NCBI GenBank assembly: GCA_040382095.1
Contig: JBEIGB010000068.1
Span: 1 to 19,539 of the forward strand
Source: JADJPL01 sp040382095
GTDB taxonomy: Bacteria; Bacteroidota; Bacteroidia; Chitinophagales; Saprospiraceae
Direction of reading: 5' to 3'
DNA: 19,539 nucleotides
Shown here: positions 8,745 to 17,900 of the stretch, one piece after another
How positions within the stretch are numbered: position 1 is the stretch's first letter
Layout: each line of letters begins with the position of its first letter
The notes under the pieces: generated by a model
The model's input: the letters and a program-made list of their open reading frames with translations, nothing else
Told to the model about the DNA's origin: nothing
Database searches by the model: none
Made by a program: the position numbers and the translations under genes

Positions 8745-9638
8745 CTATTGGGTTTCCGCCTTCTTTTTTGCCCAATACCGCAACAGCCCTTCGACACTCA
8801 TCCAGGAAGGGTTAGCGGCTTCGTACTGCCGGATTACCATTTCATCCGCTCCTGCCTCCCGGAGTTGTTGCTGTACGAATTCCTGAAATAGTGGGGTAAT
8901 TTCCTGTGCCCCGGCACCTTTTTCGAAATAAGGCAGCATCCAATCCGCCCAGGACAACAGTCGCTCCTCGAGCTGATCGAGATGAGCGGATACGTTTGTA
9001 ATTGCTCCGAAATGTGTCAGATAGAGCTTGCTGAGCTGGAGCCGCCGGATCAGGCCAAGCGATTGCTGCCAGTCTTCCACATGGATATCGGGTGGGGGAC
9101 AGGGGGGCGCGATGATGCCATTGCCGATTTGTACCCCGGCCACATCGCCTGTGAATGCGGCATCTCCAAGTTGCCAGACGATGTGGTGGACGGCGTGACC
9201 GGGGGTATGCCAGGAGCACAACCGGACGTTACCGAGATCAATACTTTCTTCGTGACCGGTGGTGCGGATTTGCTCAGCAGGAATCGCCTTCATATCCCCC
9301 CACAATACATCCATCTGATCCTGGTATATGCGCCTTGCGGAATTGAGGAGGCGCTCCGGCTGCATGAGATGCCTGGCTCCGAACGGATGGACGTATATCG
9401 TGGCGCCGGTTTCGGCGAGGGCCCACGCAGCGCCTGCATGGTCCAGATGGATATGACTGAGAAAGACGTGCCGGATATCGGCAGGTTCGAGGCCGTGGAA
9501 TGCGAGCTGCCGCCGAAGCTCCGGAAAAGTAGAATGGGGCCCGGTCTCGATAAGTGCAGGCCCCTGGTCAGTTAGCAGGAGAAAGGCGGCAATCGTATGG
9601 GGAAGTTGTTGAAAATTCAGATCGAGGATGTGTACCAT
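8745..9638 (-). CDS. metallo-beta-lactamase-fold hydrolase (glyoxalase II-like)
   Basis: A 297-residue protein with all the metal ligands of the two-metal MBL fold: His62, His64, Asp66 and His67 (HIHLDHAG), His148 (HTPGHAVHH), Asp165 (TGDVAG) and His209 (LTHFGA). The metal centre should therefore be competent. The PPCPPPDIHVEDW segment and the C-terminal helices resemble the glyoxylase/hydroxyacyl-thioester branch rather than true beta-lactamases. The substrate cannot be read from the sequence. There is no signal peptide, so it should be cytoplasmic. I choose the ATG at 9638; an in-frame TTG is 6 bases upstream. The gene lies 17 bp downstream of the acyl-CoA dehydrogenase on the same strand and is almost certainly co-transcribed with it. 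By context it may act on an acyl-CoA or related thioester, which is inference only. Confidence 0.87.
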   Translation of the reverse strand: MVHILDLNFQQLPHTIAAFLLLTDQGPALIETGPHSTFPELRRQLAFHGLEPADIRHVFLSHIHLDHAGAAWALAETGATIYVHPFGARHLMQPERLLNSARRIYQDQMDVLWGDMKAIPAEQIRTTGHEESIDLGNVRLCSWHTPGHAVHHIVWQLGDAAFTGDVAGVQIGNGIIAPPCPPPDIHVEDWQQSLGLIRRLQLSKLYLTHFGAITNVSAHLDQLEERLLSWADWMLPYFEKGAGAQEITPLFQEFVQQQLREAGADEMVIRQYEAANPSWMSVEGLLRYWAKKKAETQ

Positions 9639-9655
9639 GCGCAAATTTAAAAGCG

Positions 9656-11455
9656 TCAGTTAATGAATTGTGCAGTCGTTTCCAGCGTAACACGGTTTTC
9701 GCTTTTGAGCCGGATTTCCAGGGCCAGGGTTTTAGGCAGCTCGTATTCGAAATAATAGCCCAGCGTATGGAGCTTACCTACGTAGAAATCTTTTTCCGGT
9801 CCTTCGGGCAGGTTACTGACATTTTCCGGTAATGAGAGCCCTTGGTTTAGCCACTGCCAGCCTATTACCACCGTTCCAAAAAATTCGAGGTACAGCGTTG
9901 CATCTGCGAGGAAAACTTCAGCATTTTGTGTCATCGCCAGTTGGATGAGGTGTAGTGTGGTCTGGTGCAGGGCAGCTACCCGTTGAGATAATGTTTCTGC
10001 ATAACTGCGCAGTTCCGATCTGCCCATCGCCTTTTCGATAACTGTTTTAACCTCCTGCATCAGCAGGGTCATCGCTTTGCCATTCTCCATCATGACCTTT
10101 CTGCCCAGCAAATCCAGGCCGTGTATGCCCGTGGTCCCTTCGTAAATGCAGTTGATGCGTATGTCCCGGTAGTATTGTTCCAGCGGGAAATCATCCGTGT
10201 AGCCGGCACCGCCGAGCACCTGCATGCCCTGGCTGACGGCCTGGGTACCCATTTCTGCCGGATAAGTTTTTGCGACGGGGGTGAGCAGTTCAAGGAGTAT
10301 GTGATAGTTTTTAGCCTGCGCGGGATCACAGGTCTTCATCAGGTCGGCATAGTAGCTGCACTGCATCAGCAGGCTGATACTTCCTTCGACAATGGCTTTT
10401 TGAAATAACAGCATCCTGCGCACATCGGCGTGCTCGATAATCCGCACCGGTGGCTGGGTAAGGTCTTTATTGGAGGGATGGCGGCCTTGTGAACGCTCGT
10501 TGGCATACTGGAGCGAAGCATAGTATGCAGCAGTGGCGGTACCTGTTGCCATCAACCCAGTACTGATGCGGGCTTCGTTCATCATTTGAAACATATACGG
10601 GAGGCCGCGATTGGCTTCGCCGACGAGGAAAGCTTTTGTTTCTCCCTGCTCGCCCAGCATGAGGTGTGCCGCCACATAGCCTTTTTGGCCCATCTTTCCA
10701 TAGATCCCTGCTGTCGTCACGTGGTTGTCCACCAGGGTCCCGTTTTCTGGCCGGAATTTAGGCACCACAAAGAGCGAAATTCCTTTGGTGCCTGCCGGCG
10801 CACCCTGAATACGGGCAAGGAGCAGATGGACGAAATTGTCGGCAGCGCTGTGGTCGCCACCGGAAATATAAATTTTTTGCCCTTTCACGGCATAAGCGCC
10901 ATCAGCTGTCGGCACTGCCTGGGTGACGATATCGGAGAGCGAACTTCCCGCCTGCGGCTCGGTCAGGGCCATAGTACCCTGCCAGTTACCTGCAAACATC
11001 TCCGGCAGATATGTTGCTTTCAGCTCCTCACTGCCGAAGGCCATGATGAGATTGGCCGCACCGGAGGTCAGGAACGGATGGCTGGCCAGGTTGGCGTTGG
11101 AACAGTAAAACAGGAAGCTGGAGGCATTTAGAAGGCTAACGGGCATCTGCTGCCCCCCTTCATGGTAAGGATGGTGTGCCGAAATCCATCCGCTTTCGGC
11201 AATTGCTTTGATCGCAGGGCGCATTAGCGGGTGCGTAATAACTTTCCCGTTTTCGTAGCGTGCCTTTTCCTTGTCCATAATCCGGTAACTGGGAAAGAGG
11301 TAGCGGTCGCTGATTTGTTTTGCCGCGTCCAGCGCCAAATCGAAGGCTTCGCGGTCATAACCTTCGTAATATGAGGACGTGTGGAGCTGGTCTGCGCCGA
11401 AAACTTCGTAGAGTAAGAAGCGCAGGTTGCGCATGCTGGCGTACTGTTCTGCCAT
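9656..11455 (-). CDS. acyl-CoA dehydrogenase with extended C-terminal domain
   Basis: A 599-residue FAD enzyme that introduces the alpha-beta double bond in acyl-CoA, the first step of beta-oxidation. The flavin- and substrate-binding motif TEPQAGSS is at 165-172. The expected catalytic base is Glu439 in CIYEGTTGIHGLDLLGRK. The protein is about 200 residues longer than classical short- and medium-chain enzymes. The surplus is an extra C-terminal helical domain (from about 460), as in the larger FadE5-like family, which tends to take medium to long chains; chain length here is not determined. The ATG at 11455 gives MAEQYASM. The gene follows fmt after 68 bp and precedes the metallo-hydrolase by 17 bp. 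I saw no TAnnTTTG box in the 68-bp gap, so read-through from fmt is possible. No electron-transfer flavoprotein gene is present nearby. Confidence 0.92.
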   Translation of the reverse strand: MAEQYASMRNLRFLLYEVFGADQLHTSSYYEGYDREAFDLALDAAKQISDRYLFPSYRIMDKEKARYENGKVITHPLMRPAIKAIAESGWISAHHPYHEGGQQMPVSLLNASSFLFYCSNANLASHPFLTSGAANLIMAFGSEELKATYLPEMFAGNWQGTMALTEPQAGSSLSDIVTQAVPTADGAYAVKGQKIYISGGDHSAADNFVHLLLARIQGAPAGTKGISLFVVPKFRPENGTLVDNHVTTAGIYGKMGQKGYVAAHLMLGEQGETKAFLVGEANRGLPYMFQMMNEARISTGLMATGTATAAYYASLQYANERSQGRHPSNKDLTQPPVRIIEHADVRRMLLFQKAIVEGSISLLMQCSYYADLMKTCDPAQAKNYHILLELLTPVAKTYPAEMGTQAVSQGMQVLGGAGYTDDFPLEQYYRDIRINCIYEGTTGIHGLDLLGRKVMMENGKAMTLLMQEVKTVIEKAMGRSELRSYAETLSQRVAALHQTTLHLIQLAMTQNAEVFLADATLYLEFFGTVVIGWQWLNQGLSLPENVSNLPEGPEKDFYVGKLHTLGYYFEYELPKTLALEIRLKSENRVTLETTAQFIN

Positions 11456-11523
11456 GAGCTTTATTTTTTGGGCAAGTTATGGAATAAATCGTTGCAGTAT
11501 TACTACCTTTTTAACATTATTTT

Positions 11524-12474
11524 TTACTCAGATATAATTTTCACACCAGGAAATTTTTGAAAAGAAAAACCATTCAAAAAATCTTTTACGTGCATGCGGC
11601 GCCGGCCCTCCATCTGGATTTCTATTAGGTGAATAAAGCCATCTAACGTACTGACTTTGAGCAGGTTTTTTTTATCAGTAAAAAAATGGCCGGGAGGGTA
11701 GGGGTGAGGGGCAATTTCCATAGCGCTGCGCAGGATTTTAAGTGTATGGTCGTCGAGGTGGGTAAATGCACCGGGGATTGGGCTAAGACCGCGGATGAAA
11801 TTATGGACTTCCTGCGTACTTTTCGCAAAATCAATACTGCACGTGTCGTGAAATATTTTGGGTGCCTGGGTAGCGGCTTTATCCTCCTGTGGGTGGATTG
11901 CAGGAGTACCGCTTTCAATAGCGCGGACGGTTTTCAGGACGACAGCGGCGCCGAGATACATCATCCGGTCGTGGAGTTCGCCTGCAGTTTCATCGGGCAG
12001 GATATCTATGGGTTCCTGAAAGATGACGTTTCCTGTATCAATTTCTTCGTTGAGGAAAAAAGAAGTAACCCCGGTTTTGGTTTCGCCGCGGATAATGGCC
12101 CAGTTGATGGGGGCAGCGCCCCGGTATTGCGGCAGCAGGGAGCCGTGGAGGTTGAATGTACCATAAGCGGGCATCTGCCAGACGGATTGGGGCAGCATCC
12201 GGAACGCAACGACTACGAACAAGTTGGCATCGAGTGCCTGCAGAGCATTCTGAAAACCCGGGTCACGGAGTTTTTCGGGTTGCAGGACTTCGAGCCCCCT
12301 TTCGACGGCGAAGCGTTTTACAGGGGAAAGGGTCATTGCCGACCGCCCCCGGCCGCCCGGCTTATCCGTAGCCGTGACTACTCCAGCAATTTCATAACCA
12401 TGGTCGAGTAGAATCTGAAGGGAAGGCACTGCAAACTCCGGGGTCCCCATGAATACAATCCTCAATTTCCGCAT
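11524..12474 (-). CDS. fmt: methionyl-tRNA formyltransferase
   Basis: A 316-residue protein of normal length for Fmt. It transfers a formyl group from 10-formyl-tetrahydrofolate to initiator Met-tRNA, preparing it for translation initiation in the cytoplasm. The N-terminal domain begins with the standard IVFMGTPEFAVPSL segment (residues 6-19). The catalytic trio is present: Asn108 and His110 in FNLHGSLLPQYRGAAPI, and Asp146 in EEIDTGNVI. The C-terminal tRNA-binding domain runs from about 210 to the end. The ATG at 12474 is the only sensible start. A perfect 13-bp inverted repeat lies 9 bp upstream of the start codon. The usual partner def (peptide deformylase) is not adjacent. Confidence 0.96.
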   Translation of the reverse strand: MRKLRIVFMGTPEFAVPSLQILLDHGYEIAGVVTATDKPGGRGRSAMTLSPVKRFAVERGLEVLQPEKLRDPGFQNALQALDANLFVVVAFRMLPQSVWQMPAYGTFNLHGSLLPQYRGAAPINWAIIRGETKTGVTSFFLNEEIDTGNVIFQEPIDILPDETAGELHDRMMYLGAAVVLKTVRAIESGTPAIHPQEDKAATQAPKIFHDTCSIDFAKSTQEVHNFIRGLSPIPGAFTHLDDHTLKILRSAMEIAPHPYPPGHFFTDKKNLLKVSTLDGFIHLIEIQMEGRRRMHVKDFLNGFSFQKFPGVKIISE

Positions 12475-12483
12475 ATTTTTTTA

Positions 12484-12539
12484 AATTGATCCGCTTATTT
12501 CGGTTTCGGGGGGCAAAATCGAAAAAAAGCGGATCAATT
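12484..12539. repeat. 13-bp perfect inverted repeat between glpF and fmt
   Basis: AATTGATCCGCTT (12484-12496) and its exact reverse complement (12527-12539) flank a 30-base interior. Inside, a shorter TTTCG/CGAAA pairing (12498-12502 with 12520-12524) can extend the stem past a one-base bulge. On the minus strand it lies 35 bp after the glpF stop and ends 9 bp before the fmt ATG. There is no T tract after the stem on either strand, so it is not a classical intrinsic terminator. It could be an attenuating mRNA hairpin, a protein-binding site, or a small dispersed repeat. Confidence 0.8.
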
Positions 12540-12574
12540 CATATAATTATTTGAGGTAAGGTTCTATTCAATCT

Positions 12575-13297
12575 TTATCCCTGAGAATTAAAGAAATTAT
12601 AGAGTATTGCGGCCAGTGCTGCCCCTGCAAAAGGACCTGCAACCGGGATCCAGGCGTAAGGCCAGTCGCTTCCGCGTTTGCTGCGGATAGGGAGCAGGGC
12701 GTGCATGATACGGGGGCCAAGATCCCTTGCCGGGTTGATTGCATAGCCTGTAGGGCCACCCAGGCTAAGACCTATCCCCAGGACGAGGAGCCCTACCGGC
12801 AGGGCATCGAGTGCACCGAGGCTTGAATCCGGTGCGGCGATCAGCAACACACCGAATACCAGTACAAACGTACCGATGGCTTCCGTCAGTAGATTATACA
12901 TCCGGTGGGGGATTGCCGGCGCTGTACAGAAAGTCCCTTTGACGGAGGACGCATCGTCTGTTTCATCGTAATGTTTTTTATAAGCGAGCCATACCAGGGC
13001 GGCACCAGCCATTGCGCCGAGGAGCTGGGCGGCCATATATCCGGGGACTGCTGCCCAGTCGAATTTTCCGGCAAGTGCCAGGGCGAGGGTCACGGCGGGG
13101 TTCAGGTGGGCGCCACTTGCAGCAGCCGTGATAAAAACGCCCACAAAAACAGCCATGGCCCATCCGAAGGTAATCACAATCCAGCCTCCATTGTTTCCAT
13201 TGGTATTTTTCAGCGCGACATTGGCAACGACCCCGTTGCCGAGCAGGATAAGAATTGCGGTGCCGACCAGTTCGGCGGTAAATGGTGTCATAAGCAT
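12575..13297 (-). CDS. glpF: aquaglyceroporin / glycerol uptake facilitator
   Basis: A 240-residue membrane channel of the MIP family with six predicted membrane helices. Both pore motifs are intact: NPA at 66-68 (HLNPAVT) and NPA at 188-190 followed by Arg191 and Asp192 (INPARD). An Asp right after the second NPAR, together with the GGPTGYAI lead-in, is typical of glycerol-conducting members rather than strict water channels. It should sit in the inner membrane and admit glycerol. The start is set by the overlap with glpD: the stop TAA and this ATG share one base (TAATG, at 13297), which implies translational coupling. A second ATG six bases downstream at 13291 is an alternative. The open frame extends upstream, but that part lies inside glpD and lacks family similarity. 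Confidence 0.92.
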   Translation of the reverse strand: MLMTPFTAELVGTAILILLGNGVVANVALKNTNGNNGGWIVITFGWAMAVFVGVFITAAASGAHLNPAVTLALALAGKFDWAAVPGYMAAQLLGAMAGAALVWLAYKKHYDETDDASSVKGTFCTAPAIPHRMYNLLTEAIGTFVLVFGVLLIAAPDSSLGALDALPVGLLVLGIGLSLGGPTGYAINPARDLGPRIMHALLPIRSKRGSDWPYAWIPVAGPFAGAALAAILYNFFNSQG

Positions 13298-14847
13298 TAT
13301 GGTTTTGGTGTTACCTGATAAAAATCCAGATTGCGGTCGTCGGCTTTGTCGTGGTAAATTTCGGTCCAGCCTTGCTGTGCATAGCATTGTTCCAGTGCTT
13401 TTTTTTCCCAATCGCCGGTTTCTTCTAATTCTTCGCGCATAATTGCCGCCACACGGCCTGCTACCGAACGCGCCGCTGCGGTATCGAGGTACAGGAGGCG
13501 GATGCGGCGGGCGAGGACATCCTCCAGGGTCAATGCCATTTCATTGCGCACTGCGTGCCGGATATCGGCTTCGGAAAATGGGTAGGACGGGTGCAGTAGG
13601 GTAGTGGCTGCGGGCAATAAATCTTGGGGGAGTAGCGGACGGGCTACGATCAAGTGTTTTGTGTGGGACTTCTGTGGTTGCAGGCCGGCAGTTTTCACTG
13701 CGGTCGCGACGGCATCTTCGGCCATTTTGCGGTAAGTTGTCCATTTACCCCCGGTAATCGTCACCAGGCCGGAGGGGGAGCGCAGGATGGCGTGATCCCT
13801 GAGCAGATTGGCGCTCGAAGCCGCTCCTTGCCGCCGGACGAGTGGGCGCAGGCCTGCGAAAGAAGCCTGGACATCTTTCCGTTGGATCGGCCTGGTGGCA
13901 TATTGGTTGAAATTTTGGAGGATAAAAGCGATTTCCTGTTCGGTCGGTTCCGGTGCTTCGTGCGGTCGGTCAATTGCGTTATCGGTTGTGCCAATCAGGG
14001 CTTTACCCATCCAGGGGACGGCAAAGAGCACCCTTCCGTCACTGGTCTTTGGAATAATCATCGCATGGCTACCCGGGAAAAACGCTGCATCGGCGACGAT
14101 ATGCGTACCCTGGGAAGCGGTAATTACCGGGCGGTGACCGGGATTGTCCATAGCCATGACGTTGTCGGCGAAGACACCGGTGGCATTGATTATTCCTTTG
14201 GTCCTGACATGAAAAGTTATATTGCTATGGATATCGAAAGCTGTGAGCCCGCAGATTTTGCCTTGGCTGTATTCGAAAGCCCGCACCTCAACGTAATTGA
14301 GCAGTACAGCGCCATGCCCGGCGGCGGTAGCTGCCAATGCGATACAGACGCCGCTGTCGTCAAATTGTCCGTCGAAATAGGTCACCCCGCCGACCAGGTT
14401 TTGGCTGTTGATCGTGGGTAGTCGATGGATAACTTCTTCACGGCTGAGGAGGATGGTTTCCCCAAGCCGTCTTTTCCCGGAAAGAAATTCGTATAGTTTC
14501 AGACCGATCCAGTAGTACCAGAGTTTCCATCGTTTATAAACCGGCAGGATAAAAGGGAGCCGGTGGGAGAGGGAGGGGATATTTTTTAAAAAAAACCAAC
14601 GTTCCTGGAGGGCGGAGATGACCAGCTTCAGATTGCCTTGTTCCAGATAGCGGACACCTCCGTGGATGAGCTTTGTTGACCTGCTGGAAGTCCCTTTCCC
14701 AAAATCTGCACGTTCGAGGAGCAGGGTTTTGTAACCGCGTGTTGCCGCATCCAGGGCTGCACCGAGCCCTGTGGCCCCGCCTCCGATGATCACCAGGTCC
14801 CAAAACGGTGTTTCGGCCAACGCACGGAGTTGTTCCGACCTTTTCAT
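13297..14847 (-). CDS. glpD: FAD-dependent glycerol-3-phosphate dehydrogenase
   Basis: A 516-residue flavoenzyme that oxidises glycerol-3-phosphate to dihydroxyacetone phosphate and passes electrons to the quinone pool at the inner membrane. The dinucleotide-binding glycine motif is at 22-27 (GGGATG). The family signature TSSRSTKLIHGGVRYLE spans about 53-69, including Arg66, and AGLRPL at about 331-336 carries the expected substrate-binding Arg334. The C-terminal GlpD helical domain follows from about 385. Its length is normal for the family. The ATG at 14847 opens MKRSEQLRALAETPFWDLVIIGG. The gene is divergent from smc (114 bp apart) and overlaps glpF by one base, forming a glycerol operon. 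I found no glpK or glp regulator in the window. No exact TAnnTTTG box faces this gene. Confidence 0.95.
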   Translation of the reverse strand: MKRSEQLRALAETPFWDLVIIGGGATGLGAALDAATRGYKTLLLERADFGKGTSSRSTKLIHGGVRYLEQGNLKLVISALQERWFFLKNIPSLSHRLPFILPVYKRWKLWYYWIGLKLYEFLSGKRRLGETILLSREEVIHRLPTINSQNLVGGVTYFDGQFDDSGVCIALAATAAGHGAVLLNYVEVRAFEYSQGKICGLTAFDIHSNITFHVRTKGIINATGVFADNVMAMDNPGHRPVITASQGTHIVADAAFFPGSHAMIIPKTSDGRVLFAVPWMGKALIGTTDNAIDRPHEAPEPTEQEIAFILQNFNQYATRPIQRKDVQASFAGLRPLVRRQGAASSANLLRDHAILRSPSGLVTITGGKWTTYRKMAEDAVATAVKTAGLQPQKSHTKHLIVARPLLPQDLLPAATTLLHPSYPFSEADIRHAVRNEMALTLEDVLARRIRLLYLDTAAARSVAGRVAAIMREELEETGDWEKKALEQCYAQQGWTEIYHDKADDRNLDFYQVTPKP

Positions 14848-14924
14848 GATGCGCGTAAATTCGAAGCAATTGAATTAGCCTTATGGGAAAGCGGCACGTA
14901 TTTCCAAAATGGCCAGCCGCCGTC

Positions 14925-14955
14925 TTGGTAAAGATAGCGTTTATTTTTACATTTG
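14925..14955 (+). promoter_or_regulatory. Bacteroidota-type promoter for smc
   Basis: TTG at 14925-14927, a 20-base spacer, then TACATTTG at 14948-14955, an exact TAnnTTTG match with the same spacing as the promoter at 8449. Only six bases separate the -7 box from the smc ATG at 14962. The transcript should therefore start at or within a few bases of the start codon, giving a leaderless or nearly leaderless message. Confidence 0.75.
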
Positions 14956-14961
14956 CAGGCT

Positions 14962-17900
14962 ATGAGGTTGAAAAGCATCGAAATAAAAGGCTTCAAAAGT
15001 TTTGCTGACCAGACGGTCATCCACTTCAACGAGGATGTCATCGGGATTGTTGGCCCCAATGGCTCCGGCAAATCCAATATTGTGGATGCCATCCGCTGGG
15101 TACTCGGTGAGCAGAGCAGCCGGGAGCTCAGGCTCGACCAGATGCTGAGCGTGATTTTTAACGGTGCCCGCAAACGCAAGGCGGCAGGCCTTGCCCAGGT
15201 TTCGCTGACTTTCGAAAATACCAGGAATCTCCTGCCCACCGATTTCAATTCCGTCACAATCAGCCGGCTGCTCTACCGCACGGGGGAGAGCGAGTACCGG
15301 CTCAACGGCGTGCCTTGCCGGCTGCGCGATATCACCTCGCTGTTCCTGGATACCGGTATCGGCTCCAATTCCTATGCCATCATCGCGCTCGGTATGGTGG
15401 ACGATATCCTCGAAGATAAGGAAGATGCCAGGAGGCGGATGTTTGAACAAGCCGCAGGAGTGGCCAAGTACAAGCTACGCAAACGCGAGACCCTGAGCAA
15501 ACTCAAAAGTGCCACGGAAGATCTGGAAAGGATACAAGACCTTCTGCACGAAATCGGGAATAATTTAAAAACGCTCGAAAAACAGGCAAAAAGGGCAAGA
15601 AGGTATTTTGAACTCCGCGCACAGTACAAAAAATCGAGTATTGATCTTGCCCTGCTCAAGGTAGCCTCCCTCAAAGATAGCCATAAAACCCTGCAACAGC
15701 AGATCGAGCAGGAACAAGACCGGTACCGCCAGCTGGATGTCCAGTCGAGACAATTGGAATCCCAAATTCAACAGGAGCAGAAAAAACACCTGGATAAGGA
15801 AAAAGACCTCTCCGATAAGCAACGCGAACTGAACGCGCTTACCGGTCAGATCCGGGGCATGGAAAACGACCGGAATATCCTGCGACAAAAACAACAATTT
15901 ATTGAGCAGGCCCTTGTGCGGATCGGGGAAGAAAGAAAAAATGCCGGGGTGAGGCTTCAGCAACTACAGGAAGAAATCGAATATTACCGCGGGGAATGCA
16001 ATCTCGAAAAACGGGTCGAAGCCCGTCTCGAACAGGAGCTCGTGGATGCCGAAGCAGCACTCGCCAAAGTCAGGGAAACCCACGGTGCGATGAAGTCCTC
16101 CCTTGATACCGTGGCCCAGGAGCAGCAATTCGCGGAAAAGGCACTCTTCGAACTCGAAAAGCAGAAAGCGGTGGACAGCAACCAGATTGCAAACCTCCAG
16201 AAGGAACTCGACCAACGGGAAGACGAACTGGAACAACGCCGCAGCGCCGTTACCCATATCAAAACCCAGATGGATGCCTGGGCAGAAAAAGAGGCGGAAG
16301 TACTTAAGGTGATCGAAGGGCTGGAAGCCGAAGAACAACAACGCCTCGAATCGCTTCGACTCTCTGAAGCCGAATACGAAAGCCTTGAAAAACAACTCTC
16401 CAGAACCCGGCGAGAACTCGATGCGCAGCAAAATGAATTCAAACTGACCAGGAGCATGGTCGAAAACCTGGAGGGCTTTCCAGAAAGTATCCGCTTTCTT
16501 AGCAACCAGAAAGAGTGGAAAAAACGGGCCTTCCTTTTTTCAGACCTGATTTACGTGGACAAGGAATATCGTGTCGCAATCGAAAATTTCCTGGAGCCTT
16601 ACCTGAATTTTTATGTGGTGGAAAGCCTCGAGGACGCCTACCAGGCAGTCCAGTTGCTCAGCCGAAGCCAGCAGGGAAAGGCCAATTTCTTCGTCCTTGA
16701 GGCTTTCCGCGATTATCGCCCGCCGATGACCCTGCTCCCTGGTGCCCTTCGCGCCGTTGACCTCGTCCAAACCGACGCCGCTTACGTCAACTTGTGCAGC
16801 TTCCTCCTTCAGAATGTACTCATCAGTGAATCTGAGGATGCGGGTAAGGGCCTGCCCGATGGGGATTATACAATCATTTCCCGCAGCGGTGCCATGGTCA
16901 AAAGCCGGTATGCGCTCTCGGGTGGTTCTGTAGGGCTTTTTGAAGGAAAAAAAATCGGCCGCAAGAAAAATCTCGAGGTACTGGAAAAAGCTATTCAGCG
17001 CCTCGTTAAAGCAGAGCAGAACGATTCCAGCCAGGCTGCCCAGGTAATGGAGCGCATCAAAGTGCTGAAAAACCAGGCAAAAGCCCCGTTGATCCAGCAG
17101 GAAAGGGAACGGCTCAACAAGTTTGTAAAAGAAAAGGTTGCCCTGGAGACTAGTTATAAAAACTTCGAAAACCTCATTGCCGAAGTGGCAGAAAAGCGCA
17201 AAGCGCTCCAGGCTGCAATCGGAATGCTCCAGTCAGGGGTATCCAATATCGAAGAGGGGCTGCTCTCCCGTCTGGAAGCACTCGAAGCGGCTAAAGCGAA
17301 AATCAGCCAGACGGACGAGCGCTACCGGGAAATTGCAGAAACCCTCAGCCAGGCATCCTCGGCGTTCAATGAGAAAAATATCCAGTTTATCCGCCATCAA
17401 AACAAAGTAGCCGCCCTGCAGCGCGAACTGGCGTTTCGGGAAAAACAGTACTCGGAGGCACAGGCAACGCTGGAGAACGGGCAGAAGAATATCGAGTCGA
17501 ATAACCAGGAGCTGGGCCGTATTTTCGATGAAATAGAGACCCTGGAAAAAAACCTGCAATTGGGATACGCCGACCGGAAAGCAAAAGAAGGCGCACTCTC
17601 GGCAGCAGAACAAACCTATTTCCAGGCAAGGAGCGGCATCGCCGAAATGGAAGACCAACTCCGCAAAAATAACCGGCAGGCACAGGAACTACAGACCGCG
17701 ATCAACGTCCTCAAAGATAAGTTTAACGACGTAAAATTTGAAATCAGCAGTATTGCACAGCGACTCCGCATCGAATTTGAAGTAGGAATCAACGATATCC
17801 TCCAACAGGAACCCGAAACGGACCTTCCCGCAGAGCAGCTACAGGCCGAAGTGGACGGGATCAGGAAAAAACTGGATCAGTATGGCGAAATCAACCCAAT

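Noticed and set aside
8746..8777. 7-bp inverted repeat TATTGGG/CCCAATA at the end of the MBL gene as a terminator
   Set aside because: The stem is inside coding sequence with a long loop and no adjacent T tract on either strand.
13298..13411. Upstream extension of the glpF reading frame by 38 residues
   Set aside because: It lies fully inside glpD, has no MIP-family similarity, and the ATG at 13297 gives the normal N-terminus and a classic TAATG coupling.
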